Positions 45,532 to 55,081 of a stretch of 64,000 nucleotides of DNA are shown piece by piece; positions within the stretch are counted from its first letter, which is position 1, and each line of letters starts with the position of its first letter. The notes below the pieces were generated by a model that did not search any database, was not told where the DNA came from, and saw nothing but the letters and a program-made list of their open reading frames with translations. The DNA lies in NCBI RefSeq assembly GCF_028807635.1, contig NZ_JARBAX010000002.1, positions 434,001 through 498,000 of the forward strand. Direction: 5' to 3'. Made by a program: the position numbers and the translations under genes. Origin of the DNA: Streptomyces spiramyceticus. GTDB taxonomy: Bacteria > Actinomycetota > Actinomycetes > Streptomycetales > Streptomycetaceae.

Positions 45532-45629
45532 ATTGCCCTCCCCGAGCACGCCATTGAGCTGTGAGTAGCTGTAGTGGCCGAATCTCAGCACGGAATGGCA
45601 CTCCGGGCCAAGAGGTCAGGTGAACGAAT

Positions 45630-46121
45630 TCACAATCGGCCGGTCACAGCGCCGAGTTGGCTGAGAGTAGCGGCCATTGCCGTACGCATCTTCTTCGGAT
45701 ACCCGGGCAACTCTACGATCAGCCGGGGGAAACGGGCCCGCGACCAGTCGTACGTGTGCGTGACCCGGGTCGCCGTACCGTCTGGCTCCAGCTCGTAGCG
45801 CCAGCGCTGGCCGCCCACCAGTCGGCGGCCGCCCAGCTCGCCCCACGTCTCCCAGGCGATGAGCCGGTCCTTTTCGTACTCCACGACGACATTCACCGAG
45901 CGGTACGGGATGCCTCCCTGGCTCATCCCCATCGTGAACCGGTCGCCGGGGCCCAGCACTTCGGGCCCCTGCGGCCTGCCCTTCAGCATCCCCGAACCGT
46001 CCAGCTCGGTGTGCCGGGCCGGTGTCGCCAGCAGCTCGAAGATCTGCTGCGGCGATGCGACGACCATCTCCGAGACCGATATCGATCTCTGTCCCGCGCC
46101 CGTTGCCGGTCCCGGTTTCAT
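45630..46121 (-). CDS. SRPBCC/START-like family protein
   Basis: A 163-aa helix-grip protein. Residues 15-160 carry SVSEMVVASPQQIFELLATP, RLIAWETWG, and a C-terminal long helix. It probably binds a hydrophobic ligand; polyketide cyclase-type activity is not indicated. Start ATG 46121 with a GGAGGGGG site. It follows PucR on the same strand but is 33 bp past its stop, so they may share a transcript. Confidence 0.87.
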   Translation of the reverse strand: MKPGPATGAGQRSISVSEMVVASPQQIFELLATPARHTELDGSGMLKGRPQGPEVLGPGDRFTMGMSQGGIPYRSVNVVVEYEKDRLIAWETWGELGGRRLVGGQRWRYELEPDGTATRVTHTYDWSRARFPRLIVELPGYPKKMRTAMAATLSQLGAVTGRL

Positions 46122-46154
46122 GTGGAGCCCCCTCCTGAGTACCTGCCTGTGTCG

Positions 46155-47864
46155 CTAGCTCATCCTCAGCGCGAGGAAGAAGTCCAGCTTGTCTTCGAGG
46201 CGCGACAAATCGCGCCCCGTCAACTGCTCGATCCGGCCCACCCGGTAACGCAGTGTGTTGACGTGCAGGTGCAGCCGCGCCGCGCAGCGCGTCCACGAAC
46301 CGTCGCAGTCGAGGAACGCTTCGAGGGTGGGGATCAGTTCCGCACGGTGGCGCCGATCGTAGTCCCGCAGAGGATCGAGCAGCCGCGCGGTGAAGGCCCT
46401 GCGTACGTCGTCGGGGACGAACGGCAGCAGCAGCACGTGCGAAGCCAGCTCGTGGTGGCCCGCCGCGCAGACCCGGCCCGGGCGTGCGGCGGCGACCCGG
46501 CGGGCGTGCCGGGCCTCCTCCAGGGCGCCTCGCAGGCCCTCCGCCGAGTGCACGGCCGCGCTGACACCCAGTGTCAGCCGCCCGTCGTCGGCGAGACCGC
46601 CCGACAGCGGCTCGCGCACCGCATCCAGGAGCACGTCGGCGTGCAGGCCCTGGTCGGAGTCCCGCGGCTCGTCCTCGCCCTCGGCGGCCTCCCCCTCGGT
46701 CGCGATCGCCGGCAGCGGTACGAGTGCGATCGCCTCGTCACCCGCGTGAGCCACCGCGATCCGGTCCGACGAGTCGGATCCCGCCACCGCCGGGTCGACC
46801 AGGATTTCCTCCAGCAGTGTCTGCGCGACGGGCCCGCTCTGGACCGCACCGCCGTCCTGCCACTCGACGCGCGCCACGACGACCTGCCAGTGCGGCGCGG
46901 AGCCGAGGCCCGGCAGCAGGACCGGCGCCGCGACCCGCAGCCTGGCGGCGATCTCGGCGGGGGCCGCGCCCGTCTGGACCAGCTCCAGGACTTCTTGGGC
47001 GAGGCGGCGGCGTACCGTACGGGCCGCGTCGCGGCGGTCGCGTTCCACGGCGATCAGCTGGGTCACGCCCTGGAGCAGGTCGAGGCGGGCGGCGGGCCAG
47101 TCGCCCGCGTCCGCCTCCACGGCCAGCAGCCAGTCCGAGAGGACGCTCTCGCGCACGTCACGGGAGGCGGACACCGCGGCGGCAGCAGCGCCGCGCCCGG
47201 CGCTGCGGATCGGGAAGAGCGAGTACGTCGTGCCCTGGACGGCGGCGCGGTGCGGCGCCCGGCGGCCGGTCCGTACGGCGGCCAGATGCTCGCCCGCGAG
47301 CTTGGAGCCCAGCCCGGGCGACAGCGGCGCACCGGCGCCCGCGATCTGCCGTCCGGTCGGCGAGAGCACCCAGGCGCGCAGGTCCAGGTCGGAGGTCAGC
47401 AGGTCGAGGACCACCTCGGGCCCGCCGCCCGCCGGGCCGGACGTCATAAGCCTGCGGTGCCGGTCGACGACCGCCGCGAGGTCCCCGGCGCGCTCGCCGG
47501 ACACCTGGCGCACCACGTACTCGGTGATGGTTGCGAAGGCCACGGCCTCGCTGACCGCGAAGAGCGGCAGCCGGTGGCGTACACACGCCTCGACGAGGTC
47601 GTTCGGAATCGCGCCGAGCTCCGCCTCGCCCGCCGCGAGCCCGACTACGCCTGCGCCCGCCAGGAGGCGTACGAAGGGCTCGGAGTCCTCGGCCGAGTGC
47701 CGCCACGCCAGCCCGGTGAGGACCAGCTCGCCGCCCGACAGGTACCGGCTGGGGTCCCGCAAGTCGGTGGTCATCACACCGCGCACGGTGCGGTCGAGCT
47801 CGTCCTCGCCGGCGAGCAGCCGCAGGCCCAGTGCGTCGGTCTCAAGCAGTGCGCGCAGCCGCAT
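46155..47864 (-). CDS. pucR: PucR-type purine catabolism regulator
   Basis: A 569-aa regulator. The N-terminal PucR domain (1-130, SGGELVLTGLAW and PLFAVSEAVAFATITEYVVR) probably senses a purine. A GGDEF-like/linker region follows. The C-terminal PucR helix-turn-helix (about 500-565, CDGSWTRCAARLHLHVNTLR then YRVGRIEQLTGRDLS) binds DNA. In Bacillus PucR induces xanthine dehydrogenase and permease genes. It is divergent from such genes here, which supports the name. The start ATG at 47864 was chosen from a longer frame. Confidence 0.92.
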   Translation of the reverse strand: MRLRALLETDALGLRLLAGEDELDRTVRGVMTTDLRDPSRYLSGGELVLTGLAWRHSAEDSEPFVRLLAGAGVVGLAAGEAELGAIPNDLVEACVRHRLPLFAVSEAVAFATITEYVVRQVSGERAGDLAAVVDRHRRLMTSGPAGGGPEVVLDLLTSDLDLRAWVLSPTGRQIAGAGAPLSPGLGSKLAGEHLAAVRTGRRAPHRAAVQGTTYSLFPIRSAGRGAAAAAVSASRDVRESVLSDWLLAVEADAGDWPAARLDLLQGVTQLIAVERDRRDAARTVRRRLAQEVLELVQTGAAPAEIAARLRVAAPVLLPGLGSAPHWQVVVARVEWQDGGAVQSGPVAQTLLEEILVDPAVAGSDSSDRIAVAHAGDEAIALVPLPAIATEGEAAEGEDEPRDSDQGLHADVLLDAVREPLSGGLADDGRLTLGVSAAVHSAEGLRGALEEARHARRVAAARPGRVCAAGHHELASHVLLLPFVPDDVRRAFTARLLDPLRDYDRRHRAELIPTLEAFLDCDGSWTRCAARLHLHVNTLRYRVGRIEQLTGRDLSRLEDKLDFFLALRMS

Positions 47865-48214
47865 GGGTCGCCGCCGATCTGTCTCTCGATGTTGGATGGA
47901 AGTGTTCGGGATGCGTTTGCGTGTGTTTGCGATCCGAGAAGGCCGTGCTTGGGGTTCCAAAGGGCCGTGCTTGGTGTTTCCCAAGGAAGACCGCGGGGTT
48001 ACTGAGGTCAACCTTTCGTTCGAATCTACAAGACATAAGGGTCGACCAGCCAACTCCTTCATGGTTTCGGTGACTGCACCAGGCGGGGCCCGCCTTGTGT
48101 ACTGGGGCCACGCCGCGTGAACAGCACATGAACGACTGAACGAATCAGTCGAGGGCCGGCCGTCTCCGGGCCCCAGCGAACAGCGATCAACCCGATTGAG
48201 AAGAAGAGAGCCTC
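47865..48214. promoter_or_regulatory. 350-bp pucR/xdh divergent control region with direct repeats
   Basis: No gene is visible. GGCCGTGCTTGG occurs twice as a direct repeat, at 47941-47952 and 47963-47974. Their starts are 22 bp apart, about two helical turns. A TTTGCG pair also occurs at about 47915. The repeats lie 77-110 bp from the pucR start, in a position suited to a dimeric activator or autorepressor. Confidence 0.5.
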
Positions 48215-49105
48215 ATGGACTTCCTTCGCCCCGCCAGCTGGGAGGAGGCGCTCGCCGCCAAGGCCGAGCACCCCACGGCTGTGCCCATCGCGGGCGGCAC
48301 CGATGTCATGGTCGAGATCAACTTCGACCACCGCCGCCCCGAGTACCTCCTGGACCTGAACCGCATCGGCGAACTGCGCGAGTGGGAGGTGGGTGAGGAG
48401 ACCGTACAGCTCGGCGCCTCCGTCCCGTACACCCAGATCATGGACCACCTGCGTGCGGAACTGCCCGGTCTCGCGCTCGCCGCTCACACCGTCGGCTCGC
48501 CGCAGATCCGCAACCGCGGGTCCGTCGGCGGCAACCTCGGTGCGGCTTCCCCGGCCGGTGACTCGCACCCCGCCCTGCTCTCGGCGGGCGCCGAGGTCGA
48601 GGCCGAGTCGGTACGCGGTACGCGCCTCATTCCGGTCGAGGAGTTCTACACCGGCGTGAAGCGCAACGCCCTTGAGCCGGACGAGCTGATCAAGCGCGTC
48701 CACATCAAGAAGGCGGACGGGCCGCAGCAGTTCTCCAAAGTGGGTACCCGTAACGCCATGGTCATCGCGGTCTGCGCGTTCGGTATCGCGCTGCACCCGG
48801 AGACCCGCACCGTGAAGACGGGCATCGGCTCCGCCGCCCCGACCCCCCTGCGGGCGCGCGCCGCCGAGGACTTCCTCAACGCCGCGCTCGAAGAGGGCGG
48901 ATTCTGGGACAGCGGCAAGATCATCACTCCTTCGGTCGCCAAGCAGTTCGCGGAGCTCGCCTCCGGCGCCTGCAACCCGATCGACGACGTGCGCGGCACG
49001 GCGAAGTACCGCCGCCACGCGGTCGGGATCATGGCCCGCCGGACGCTGGGCTGGACCTGGGAGCAGTACCGCGGCACCGGCCGCTCGCTTGAAGGAGCTG
49101 CATAG
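48215..49105 (+). CDS. Xanthine dehydrogenase-type FAD subunit
   Basis: A 296-aa FAD-binding subunit. The FAD_binding_5 signature AVPIAGGTDVMVEINFDHRR (about 22-41) and the second motif GSVGGNLGAASPAGDSHPAL are visible. It shuttles electrons between the Mo/FeS subunits and NAD. It precedes the 2Fe-2S and Mo subunits with 2-bp gaps. The name xdhB or pucC differs between species, so I leave the symbol blank. Confidence 0.94.
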   Translation: MDFLRPASWEEALAAKAEHPTAVPIAGGTDVMVEINFDHRRPEYLLDLNRIGELREWEVGEETVQLGASVPYTQIMDHLRAELPGLALAAHTVGSPQIRNRGSVGGNLGAASPAGDSHPALLSAGAEVEAESVRGTRLIPVEEFYTGVKRNALEPDELIKRVHIKKADGPQQFSKVGTRNAMVIAVCAFGIALHPETRTVKTGIGSAAPTPLRARAAEDFLNAALEEGGFWDSGKIITPSVAKQFAELASGACNPIDDVRGTAKYRRHAVGIMARRTLGWTWEQYRGTGRSLEGAA

Positions 49106-49107
49106 CA

Positions 49108-49698
49108 ATGCGCGTCAATTTCACGGTCAACGGCCGTAAGCAGGAAGCGGACGACGTCTGGGAGGGCGAGAGCCTGCTCTACGTCCTGCGCGAGCGCATG
49201 GGCCTCCCGGGCTCCAAGAACGCGTGCGAGCAGGGCGAATGCGGCTCCTGCACGGTCCGCCTCGACGGCGTGCCCGTCTGTGCCTGTCTCGTCGCCGCCG
49301 GTCAGGTCGAAGGCCGCGAGGTCGTCACGGTCGAGGGCCTCGCCGACTTCGCCAAGCAGCGCGAAGAGGGCTGCGCCACGGGTGCCTGCGGCGGTACGTC
49401 GCTCCAGGAAGCCCAGCAGTGGCAGGCGAAGGGGACGGACTCCCAGACCGGCGAGGGCGACGAGCTCGCACCGATCCAGCAGGCGTTCATCGACGCCGGC
49501 GCCGTGCAGTGCGGTTTCTGCACCCCGGGTCTCCTGGTCGCCGCCGACGAGCTCCTTGAGCGCAACGCCGAGCCGTCCGACGCGGACATCCGCGAGGCGC
49601 TCTCCGGCAACCTGTGCCGCTGCACCGGTTACGAGAAGATCCTTGACGCAGTGCGCCTTGCCGCCGCTCGTCAGGAACGCCAGGAAGAGGCGGTCTGA
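49108..49698 (+). CDS. Xanthine dehydrogenase-type 2Fe-2S subunit
   Basis: A 196-aa electron-transfer subunit. The N-terminal plant-type cluster is CEQGECGSCTV with a Cys in VPVCACL. The C-terminal cluster has CGFCTPG and CRCTGY. Between them, about residues 80-115, is an insertion (REEGCATGACGGTSLQEAQQ) that makes the protein about 30 residues longer than usual and adds cysteines. It lies between the FAD and Mo subunits. Confidence 0.94.
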   Translation: MRVNFTVNGRKQEADDVWEGESLLYVLRERMGLPGSKNACEQGECGSCTVRLDGVPVCACLVAAGQVEGREVVTVEGLADFAKQREEGCATGACGGTSLQEAQQWQAKGTDSQTGEGDELAPIQQAFIDAGAVQCGFCTPGLLVAADELLERNAEPSDADIREALSGNLCRCTGYEKILDAVRLAAARQERQEEAV

Positions 49699-49700
49699 TC

Positions 49701-52085
49701 ATGGGCGTAACTGGTACCCCCACCAACATCAACCAGGGTTCGAAGACCAAGGGCGGCATCGGCGAGTCCACGCTCCGCCCGGACGGCACCCTGAAGGTCA
49801 CCGGCGAGTTCGCGTACTCCTCGGACATGTGGCACGAGGACATGCTCTGGGGCCACACCCTGCGCTCCACCACGGCGCACGCCGAGATCCGGTCGATCGA
49901 CACGTCCGAGGCCCTGGCCATGCCCGGCGTCTACGCCGTGCTGACGTACGACGACCTGCCCACCGAGGTGAAGAACTACGGCCTGGAGATCCAGGACACC
50001 CCGGTTCTCGCCCACGGCAAGGTCCGCCATCACGGTGAGCCGGTGGCCATCGTCGCCGCCGACCACCCGGAGACGGCCCGCCGCGCCGCCGCGAAGATCA
50101 AGATCGAGTACGTCGAGCTCCCCGTCATCACCGACGAGGCATCGGCGACCGCGCCCGACGCACTGCTGATCCACGAGGGCCGCGACGACCACCACATCGG
50201 TCACGTCCCGCACCCGAACATCGTGCACCGCCAGCCGATCGTCCGCGGCAACGCCGACGAGGCCGCCAAGCGCGCCGACGTGATCGTCTCCGGCGAGTAC
50301 GTCTTCGGCATGCAGGACCAGGCGTTCCTCGGCCCCGAGTCCGGCATGGCCGTACCCGGTGAGGACGGCGGTGTCGACCTGTACGTCGCCACCCAGTGGC
50401 TGCACTCGGACCTCAAGCAGATCGCCCCCGTCCTCGGCCTGCCCGAGGAGAAGGTCCGCATGACGCTCTCCGGCGTCGGCGGCGCCTTCGGCGGCCGCGA
50501 GGACATCTCGATGCAGATCCACGCGTGCCTGCTCGCCCTGCGTACCGGCAAGCCGGTCAAGATCGTCTACAACCGGTTCGAGTCCTTCTTCGGCCACGTG
50601 CACCGCCACCCGGCGAAGCTCTGGTACGAGCACGGCGCGACCAAGGACGGCAAGCTCACGCACATGAAGTGCCGGATCGTGCTGGACGGCGGCGCCTACG
50701 CGTCGGCCTCCCCGGCGGTCGTCGGCAACGCTTCGTCGCTGAGCGTCGGCCCGTACGTCGTCGAGGACGTCGACATCGAGGCCATCGCGCTCTACACGAA
50801 CAACCCGCCCTGCGGCGCCATGCGCGGCTTCGGCGCGGTCCAGGCGTGCTTCGCCTACGAGGCACAGATGGACAAGCTCGCGGCGAAACTGGACATGGAC
50901 CCGGTGGAGTTCCGCCGGATGAACGCCATGGAGCAGGGCACGCTCCTGCCGACCGGCCAGCCGTGCGACTCCCCGGCGCCCGTCGCCGAGCTGCTGCGCC
51001 GCATCAAGGCCATGCCGATGCCGCCCGAGCAGCAGTGGCTCGCGGCCGGTGAGCAGGCGGACGTACGCGCCCTGCCCGGCGGTCTGTCGAACACCACGCA
51101 CGGCGAAGGCGTCGTACGCGGCATCGGCTACGCGGTCGGCATCAAGAACGTCGGCTTCTCCGAGGGCTTCGACGACTACTCCACCGCCCGCGTGCGGATG
51201 GAGGTCATCAACGGCGAGCCGGTCGCGACCGTGCACACCGCGATGGCCGAGGTCGGCCAGGGCGGCGTCACCGTCCACGCGCAGATCGCCCGCACCGAGC
51301 TGGGTGTCACGCAGGTGACGATCCACCCGGCCGACACCCAGGTCGGCTCGGCCGGCTCCACCTCCGCCTCCCGTCAGACGTACGTCACGGGTGGCGCGGT
51401 GAAGCACACCTGCGAAAACGTCCGCGAGAAGGTCCTGGAGATCGGCCGCGCCAAGTTCGGCTCCTACCACCCGGCCTGGGCCACCGCCGAGCTGCTGCTC
51501 GAAGGCGGCAAGGTCGTCACCGACGGCGGCGAGGTCCTGGCCGACCTGGTCGACGTACTCGAAGGCGAGTCGGTGGACCTGGAGCTGGAGTGGCGCCACC
51601 GGCCCACCGAGGCCTTCGACCTGGTGACCGGACAGGGCAACGGCCACGTCCAGTACTCCTTCGCCGCGCACCGCGCGGTGGTGGAGGTGGACACCGAGCT
51701 CGGCCTGGTCAAGGTCATCGAGCTCGCGGTCGCCCAGGACGTCGGCAAGGCGCTCAACCCGCTGTCCGTCGTCGGCCAGATCCAGGGTGGTACCACCCAG
51801 GGCCTGGGCGTCGCGGTCATGGAAGAGATCATCGTCGACCCGAAGACCGCGAAGGTGCGCAACCCCTCCTTCACGGACTACCTGATCCCCACCATCCTCG
51901 ACACGCCGACCATCCCCGTCGACGTACTCGAACTGGCCGATGAGAACGCGCCGTACGGTCTGCGTGGCATCGGCGAGGCCCCCACTCTCTCGTCGACTCC
52001 GGCCGTCCTCGCGGCGATCCGGAACGCGACGGGTCTGGAACTCAACAGGACGCCGGTGCGGCCCGAGCACCTCACCGGCACCTGA
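49701..52085 (+). CDS. Xanthine dehydrogenase molybdopterin subunit
   Basis: A 794-aa catalytic subunit that hydroxylates hypoxanthine and xanthine to urate. The Mo-cofactor segments are GVGGAFGGREDIS, CGAMRGFGAVQACFAYE and QGGTTQGLGVAVMEE. The catalytic Glu is in GIGEAPTL near the C-terminus. The gene ends in a strong terminator, so XdhC and permease are separate but adjacent. Purine rather than CO or aldehyde oxidation is inferred from the PucR and permease neighbours. Confidence 0.93.
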   Translation: MGVTGTPTNINQGSKTKGGIGESTLRPDGTLKVTGEFAYSSDMWHEDMLWGHTLRSTTAHAEIRSIDTSEALAMPGVYAVLTYDDLPTEVKNYGLEIQDTPVLAHGKVRHHGEPVAIVAADHPETARRAAAKIKIEYVELPVITDEASATAPDALLIHEGRDDHHIGHVPHPNIVHRQPIVRGNADEAAKRADVIVSGEYVFGMQDQAFLGPESGMAVPGEDGGVDLYVATQWLHSDLKQIAPVLGLPEEKVRMTLSGVGGAFGGREDISMQIHACLLALRTGKPVKIVYNRFESFFGHVHRHPAKLWYEHGATKDGKLTHMKCRIVLDGGAYASASPAVVGNASSLSVGPYVVEDVDIEAIALYTNNPPCGAMRGFGAVQACFAYEAQMDKLAAKLDMDPVEFRRMNAMEQGTLLPTGQPCDSPAPVAELLRRIKAMPMPPEQQWLAAGEQADVRALPGGLSNTTHGEGVVRGIGYAVGIKNVGFSEGFDDYSTARVRMEVINGEPVATVHTAMAEVGQGGVTVHAQIARTELGVTQVTIHPADTQVGSAGSTSASRQTYVTGGAVKHTCENVREKVLEIGRAKFGSYHPAWATAELLLEGGKVVTDGGEVLADLVDVLEGESVDLELEWRHRPTEAFDLVTGQGNGHVQYSFAAHRAVVEVDTELGLVKVIELAVAQDVGKALNPLSVVGQIQGGTTQGLGVAVMEEIIVDPKTAKVRNPSFTDYLIPTILDTPTIPVDVLELADENAPYGLRGIGEAPTLSSTPAVLAAIRNATGLELNRTPVRPEHLTGT

Positions 52086-52107
52086 TCCCCGGGTTCCACC
52101 GAAAGCT

Positions 52108-52166
52108 CCCCGGGCGGTGCCGTGCCTCCAGGAACGTCACACTTCCCCGCCCTTCACCGCCCGGGG
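52108..52166 (+). terminator. Terminator after the xanthine dehydrogenase operon
   Basis: CCCCGGGCGGTG at 52108-52119 pairs perfectly with CACCGCCCGGGG at 52155-52166 around a 35-nt loop. It follows the Mo-subunit gene by 22 bp. The remainder of the 289-bp gap up to the permease holds no gene; near 52195 it contains repeated ACAACACCGCTC units. Confidence 0.7.
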
Positions 52167-52374
52167 CCCCAAGTGCCGCACCGCTCGCGGCTCTTGTAAC
52201 AACACCGCTCACAACACCGCTCACAATTCCACCCCGGTTTTACCAAGCTTTACCCAGATTTGCCCTAGTTCGTCTCGGGCCGTCCCCCGGGTCGTGCAGC
52301 CAGCGCAGCATCCCAAATCCCGCGTTTCCAATCTCCATTGCGGGTGCCCCTTTGAACCTTGGGAGACAGGCACC

Positions 52375-53841
52375 ATGACCCAGCAGTCCACAGAGCCGAC
52401 CACGACGGCGGAAGATGCAGGCGCGGGAACGCGCCAGCCCGCCGGCCGGTCCTGGCTCGACCGGTACTTCCACATAACGGACAGAGGATCCACCGTAGGG
52501 ACCGAGGTCCGCGGCGGCGTCACCACCTTCATGGCGATGGCGTACATCCTCCTGCTCAACCCGCTGATCCTCGGCGGCAAGGATGTGGACGGCAACGTCC
52601 TCAGCCAGCCCGCCCTCATCACCGCGACCGCTCTCGCCGCCGCGGCGACCACCCTGCTCATGGGCTTCTGGGGCAAGGTCCCGCTCGCCCTTGCAGCCGG
52701 TCTGAGCGTCTCCGGTGTGCTCGCGTCGCAGGTCATCCAGGTGATGACCTGGCCGCAGGCCATGGCCATGTGTGTGGCCTACGGTGCGGTGATCTGCCTC
52801 CTGGTGGTCACCGGCCTCCGCGAGCTGATCATGAACGCGATCCCGCTCGCCCTCAAGCACGGCATCACCATGGGCATCGGCCTCTTCATCGCGCTGATCG
52901 GCCTGGTCAAGGCCGGCTTCGTGCACGAGAACCCCGCCCCCGGCGGCGGCCCCGTGTCCCTCGGCCCGGCCGGTGAGCTGGCCGGCTGGCCCGTCCTGAT
53001 CTTCGCAGTCACCCTGCTGCTGATCTTCGCCCTGCAGGCGCGCAACATCCCCGGCGCCATCCTGATCGGCATCGTCGCGGGCACCGTCATCGCGGCGATC
53101 CTGAACGCGATTGTGAACATCCCGGGCAAGGCCTGGTTCTCCGGCGCACCGGAGCTCGAAGGCAGTGCGGTCTCCACCCCGGACTTCTCGCTGTTCGGCC
53201 AGGTGTCCTTCAGCGGCTTCGGAGAAGTCGGCTACATCACCGTCACCATGATCGTCTTCACCCTGGTGCTGGCGGGCTTCTTCGACGCCATGGCCACGAT
53301 CATCGGTGTCGGCAGCGAGGCGAAGCTCGCCGACGACAAGGGCCGCATGCCGGGCCTGTCCAAGGCGCTCTTCATCGACGGCGCGGGCGGTGTCATCGGC
53401 GGCGTCGGCGGCGGCTCCGGCCAGACCGTCTTCGTCGAGTCGGCGACCGGTGTCGGCGAGGGTGCCCGTACGGGTCTCTCCTCCGTGGTCACCGGCGCGT
53501 TCTTCGCGGCCTGCCTCTTCTTCACCCCGCTCACCGCGATCGTGCCCCAGGAGGTCGCAGCCGCGGCCCTGGTCGTCATCGGCGCGATGATGATGCAGAA
53601 CGCCAGGCACGTCGACTGGAGCGACCGCGCCGTTGCCATCCCGGTGTTCCTCACCGTGGTCCTGATGCCGTTCACCTACACCATCACCACGGGTGTGGCC
53701 GCCGGTGTCATCTCCTACGTCGTCATCAAGGTGGCGCAGGGCAAGGTCCGCGAGGTGAGTGCCTTCATGTGGGGCCTGACCGCGATCTTCATCGTGTACT
53801 TCGCGATCCACCCCATCGAGAGCTGGCTGGGCGTCAGCTGA
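52375..53841 (+). CDS. AzgA-type NCS2 purine permease
   Basis: A 488-aa membrane transporter with about 12-14 spans. The N-terminal motif VGTEVRGGVTTFMAMAYILL and VNPLI-like NPLILGG, and the central FVESATGVGEGARTGLSSVV, place it in the hypoxanthine/adenine/guanine AzgA branch of NCS2, not the UraA branch. It brings purines into the cell for the dehydrogenase. Start ATG 52375 with a GGGAGACAGG site. 38 bp before xdhC. Confidence 0.93.
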   Translation: MTQQSTEPTTTAEDAGAGTRQPAGRSWLDRYFHITDRGSTVGTEVRGGVTTFMAMAYILLLNPLILGGKDVDGNVLSQPALITATALAAAATTLLMGFWGKVPLALAAGLSVSGVLASQVIQVMTWPQAMAMCVAYGAVICLLVVTGLRELIMNAIPLALKHGITMGIGLFIALIGLVKAGFVHENPAPGGGPVSLGPAGELAGWPVLIFAVTLLLIFALQARNIPGAILIGIVAGTVIAAILNAIVNIPGKAWFSGAPELEGSAVSTPDFSLFGQVSFSGFGEVGYITVTMIVFTLVLAGFFDAMATIIGVGSEAKLADDKGRMPGLSKALFIDGAGGVIGGVGGGSGQTVFVESATGVGEGARTGLSSVVTGAFFAACLFFTPLTAIVPQEVAAAALVVIGAMMMQNARHVDWSDRAVAIPVFLTVVLMPFTYTITTGVAAGVISYVVIKVAQGKVREVSAFMWGLTAIFIVYFAIHPIESWLGVS

Positions 53842-53879
53842 CCGCCCGAGCCCTCCACACCCCCGTAAAGGAGACAGTC

Positions 53880-55034
53880 ATGCTGGACATCGCCGAAGAG
53901 CTCAACCGGTGGGTCGAGCAGGGACGCGACTTCGCCGTCGCCACGGTCGTGGCGACGAACGGAAGCTCGCCCCGGCAGCCGGGAGCGGCCCTCGCGGTCG
54001 ACTCCGACGGCACGGCGATCGGCTCTGTCTCCGGCGGGTGTGTGGAGGGCGCTGTGTACGACCTGTGCCTGCAGGCGCTGGAGGACGGCGGCGATACCGT
54101 CCTTGAGCGCTTCGGGTACAGCGACGAGGATGCCTTCGCGGTGGGTCTGACCTGCGGCGGGATCATCGACATACTCGTCACTCCGGTACGTGTGGACTCT
54201 CCCGCCAGGGAGGTGTTCGCGGCCGCGCTGGCCACCGCCGCATGTGGGGATGCGGCGGCGGTCGCGCGGACAACCGACGGCCCGGCCGATGTCATGGGCC
54301 GCGCCCTGCTCGTACGCCCCGACGGTTCGTACGACGGATCCCTCGGCGGGCACCCGGAGCTGGACCGCACGGCGGTCGGTGAAGCCCGCGCCATGCTGGA
54401 CGCGGGCCGCACCGGCACCGTCCTCATCGGCGAGGACGGCTCACGCTGCTGTCAGCCGCTGACGCTCCTCGTCGAGTCGAGCGTCCCCGCCCCGCGCATG
54501 ATCGTCTTCGGCGCCATCGACTTCGCCTCCGCCCTGGTGCGGGTGGGCAAATTCCTGAACTACCACGTGACGGTGTGCGACGCCCGGCCCGTCTTCGCCA
54601 CCGCCGCCCGCTTCCCCGAGGCCGACGAGATCGTCGTCGACTGGCCGCACCGCTACCTGGAGTCGGCCGAGACCGACAGCCGTACGGTGCTGTGCGTGCT
54701 CACCCACGACGCCAAGTTCGACGTACCGCTCCTTGAACTGGCCCTGCGGCTCCCGGTCGCGTACATCGGCGCTATGGGCTCCCGCCGCACCCACGAGGAC
54801 CGCAACAAGCGGCTGCGCGAGGTCGGAGTCACCGAGCTCGAACTGACCCGCCTGCGCAGCCCCATCGGCCTCGACCTCGGCGCCCGTACGCCCGAAGAGA
54901 CCGCCCTGTCCATCGCCGCGGAGATCGTCGCGGCCCGGCGCGGAGGCAGCGGCGTCTCGCTGACCGGCGCGCACACCCCGATCCACCACGAGGGTCCGCG
55001 GGAGCCTGCGGGGCGGATAGGTTCCGTGGCCTGA
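53880..55034 (+). CDS. xdhC: XdhC family Mo-cofactor sulfuration/insertion protein
   Basis: A 384-aa chaperone that binds and delivers sulfurated Mo cofactor to xanthine dehydrogenase. The N-terminal XdhC/CoxI domain has VATVVATNGSSPRQPGAALA and GSVSGGCVEGAV. The C-terminal XdhC Rossmann domain has MIVFGAIDFASALVRVGKFL and the conserved YIGAMGSRRTHEDR. An AAAGGAGA site precedes the ATG. Its stop lies in a 20-bp tandem duplication. Confidence 0.93.
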   Translation: MLDIAEELNRWVEQGRDFAVATVVATNGSSPRQPGAALAVDSDGTAIGSVSGGCVEGAVYDLCLQALEDGGDTVLERFGYSDEDAFAVGLTCGGIIDILVTPVRVDSPAREVFAAALATAACGDAAAVARTTDGPADVMGRALLVRPDGSYDGSLGGHPELDRTAVGEARAMLDAGRTGTVLIGEDGSRCCQPLTLLVESSVPAPRMIVFGAIDFASALVRVGKFLNYHVTVCDARPVFATAARFPEADEIVVDWPHRYLESAETDSRTVLCVLTHDAKFDVPLLELALRLPVAYIGAMGSRRTHEDRNKRLREVGVTELELTRLRSPIGLDLGARTPEETALSIAAEIVAARRGGSGVSLTGAHTPIHHEGPREPAGRIGSVA

Positions 55035-55069
55035 CAGCCGTACGGACGTCCTGACAGCCGTACGGACGT
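55030..55069 (+). repeat. 20-bp perfect tandem duplication at the xdhC stop
   Basis: CCTGACAGCCGTACGGACGT occurs twice head to tail (55030-55049 and 55050-55069). The first copy contains the xdhC TGA, the second sits just upstream of the DUF2809 gene's -10-like TACAGT. It is probably a recent slippage or duplication. Confidence 0.9.
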
Positions 55070-55081
55070 ACAGTGTCCGGT

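Noticed and set aside
48059..49108. Minus-strand frame opposite the xanthine dehydrogenase FAD subunit
   Set aside because: No family resemblance, and the plus strand has clear FAD motifs and operon spacing.
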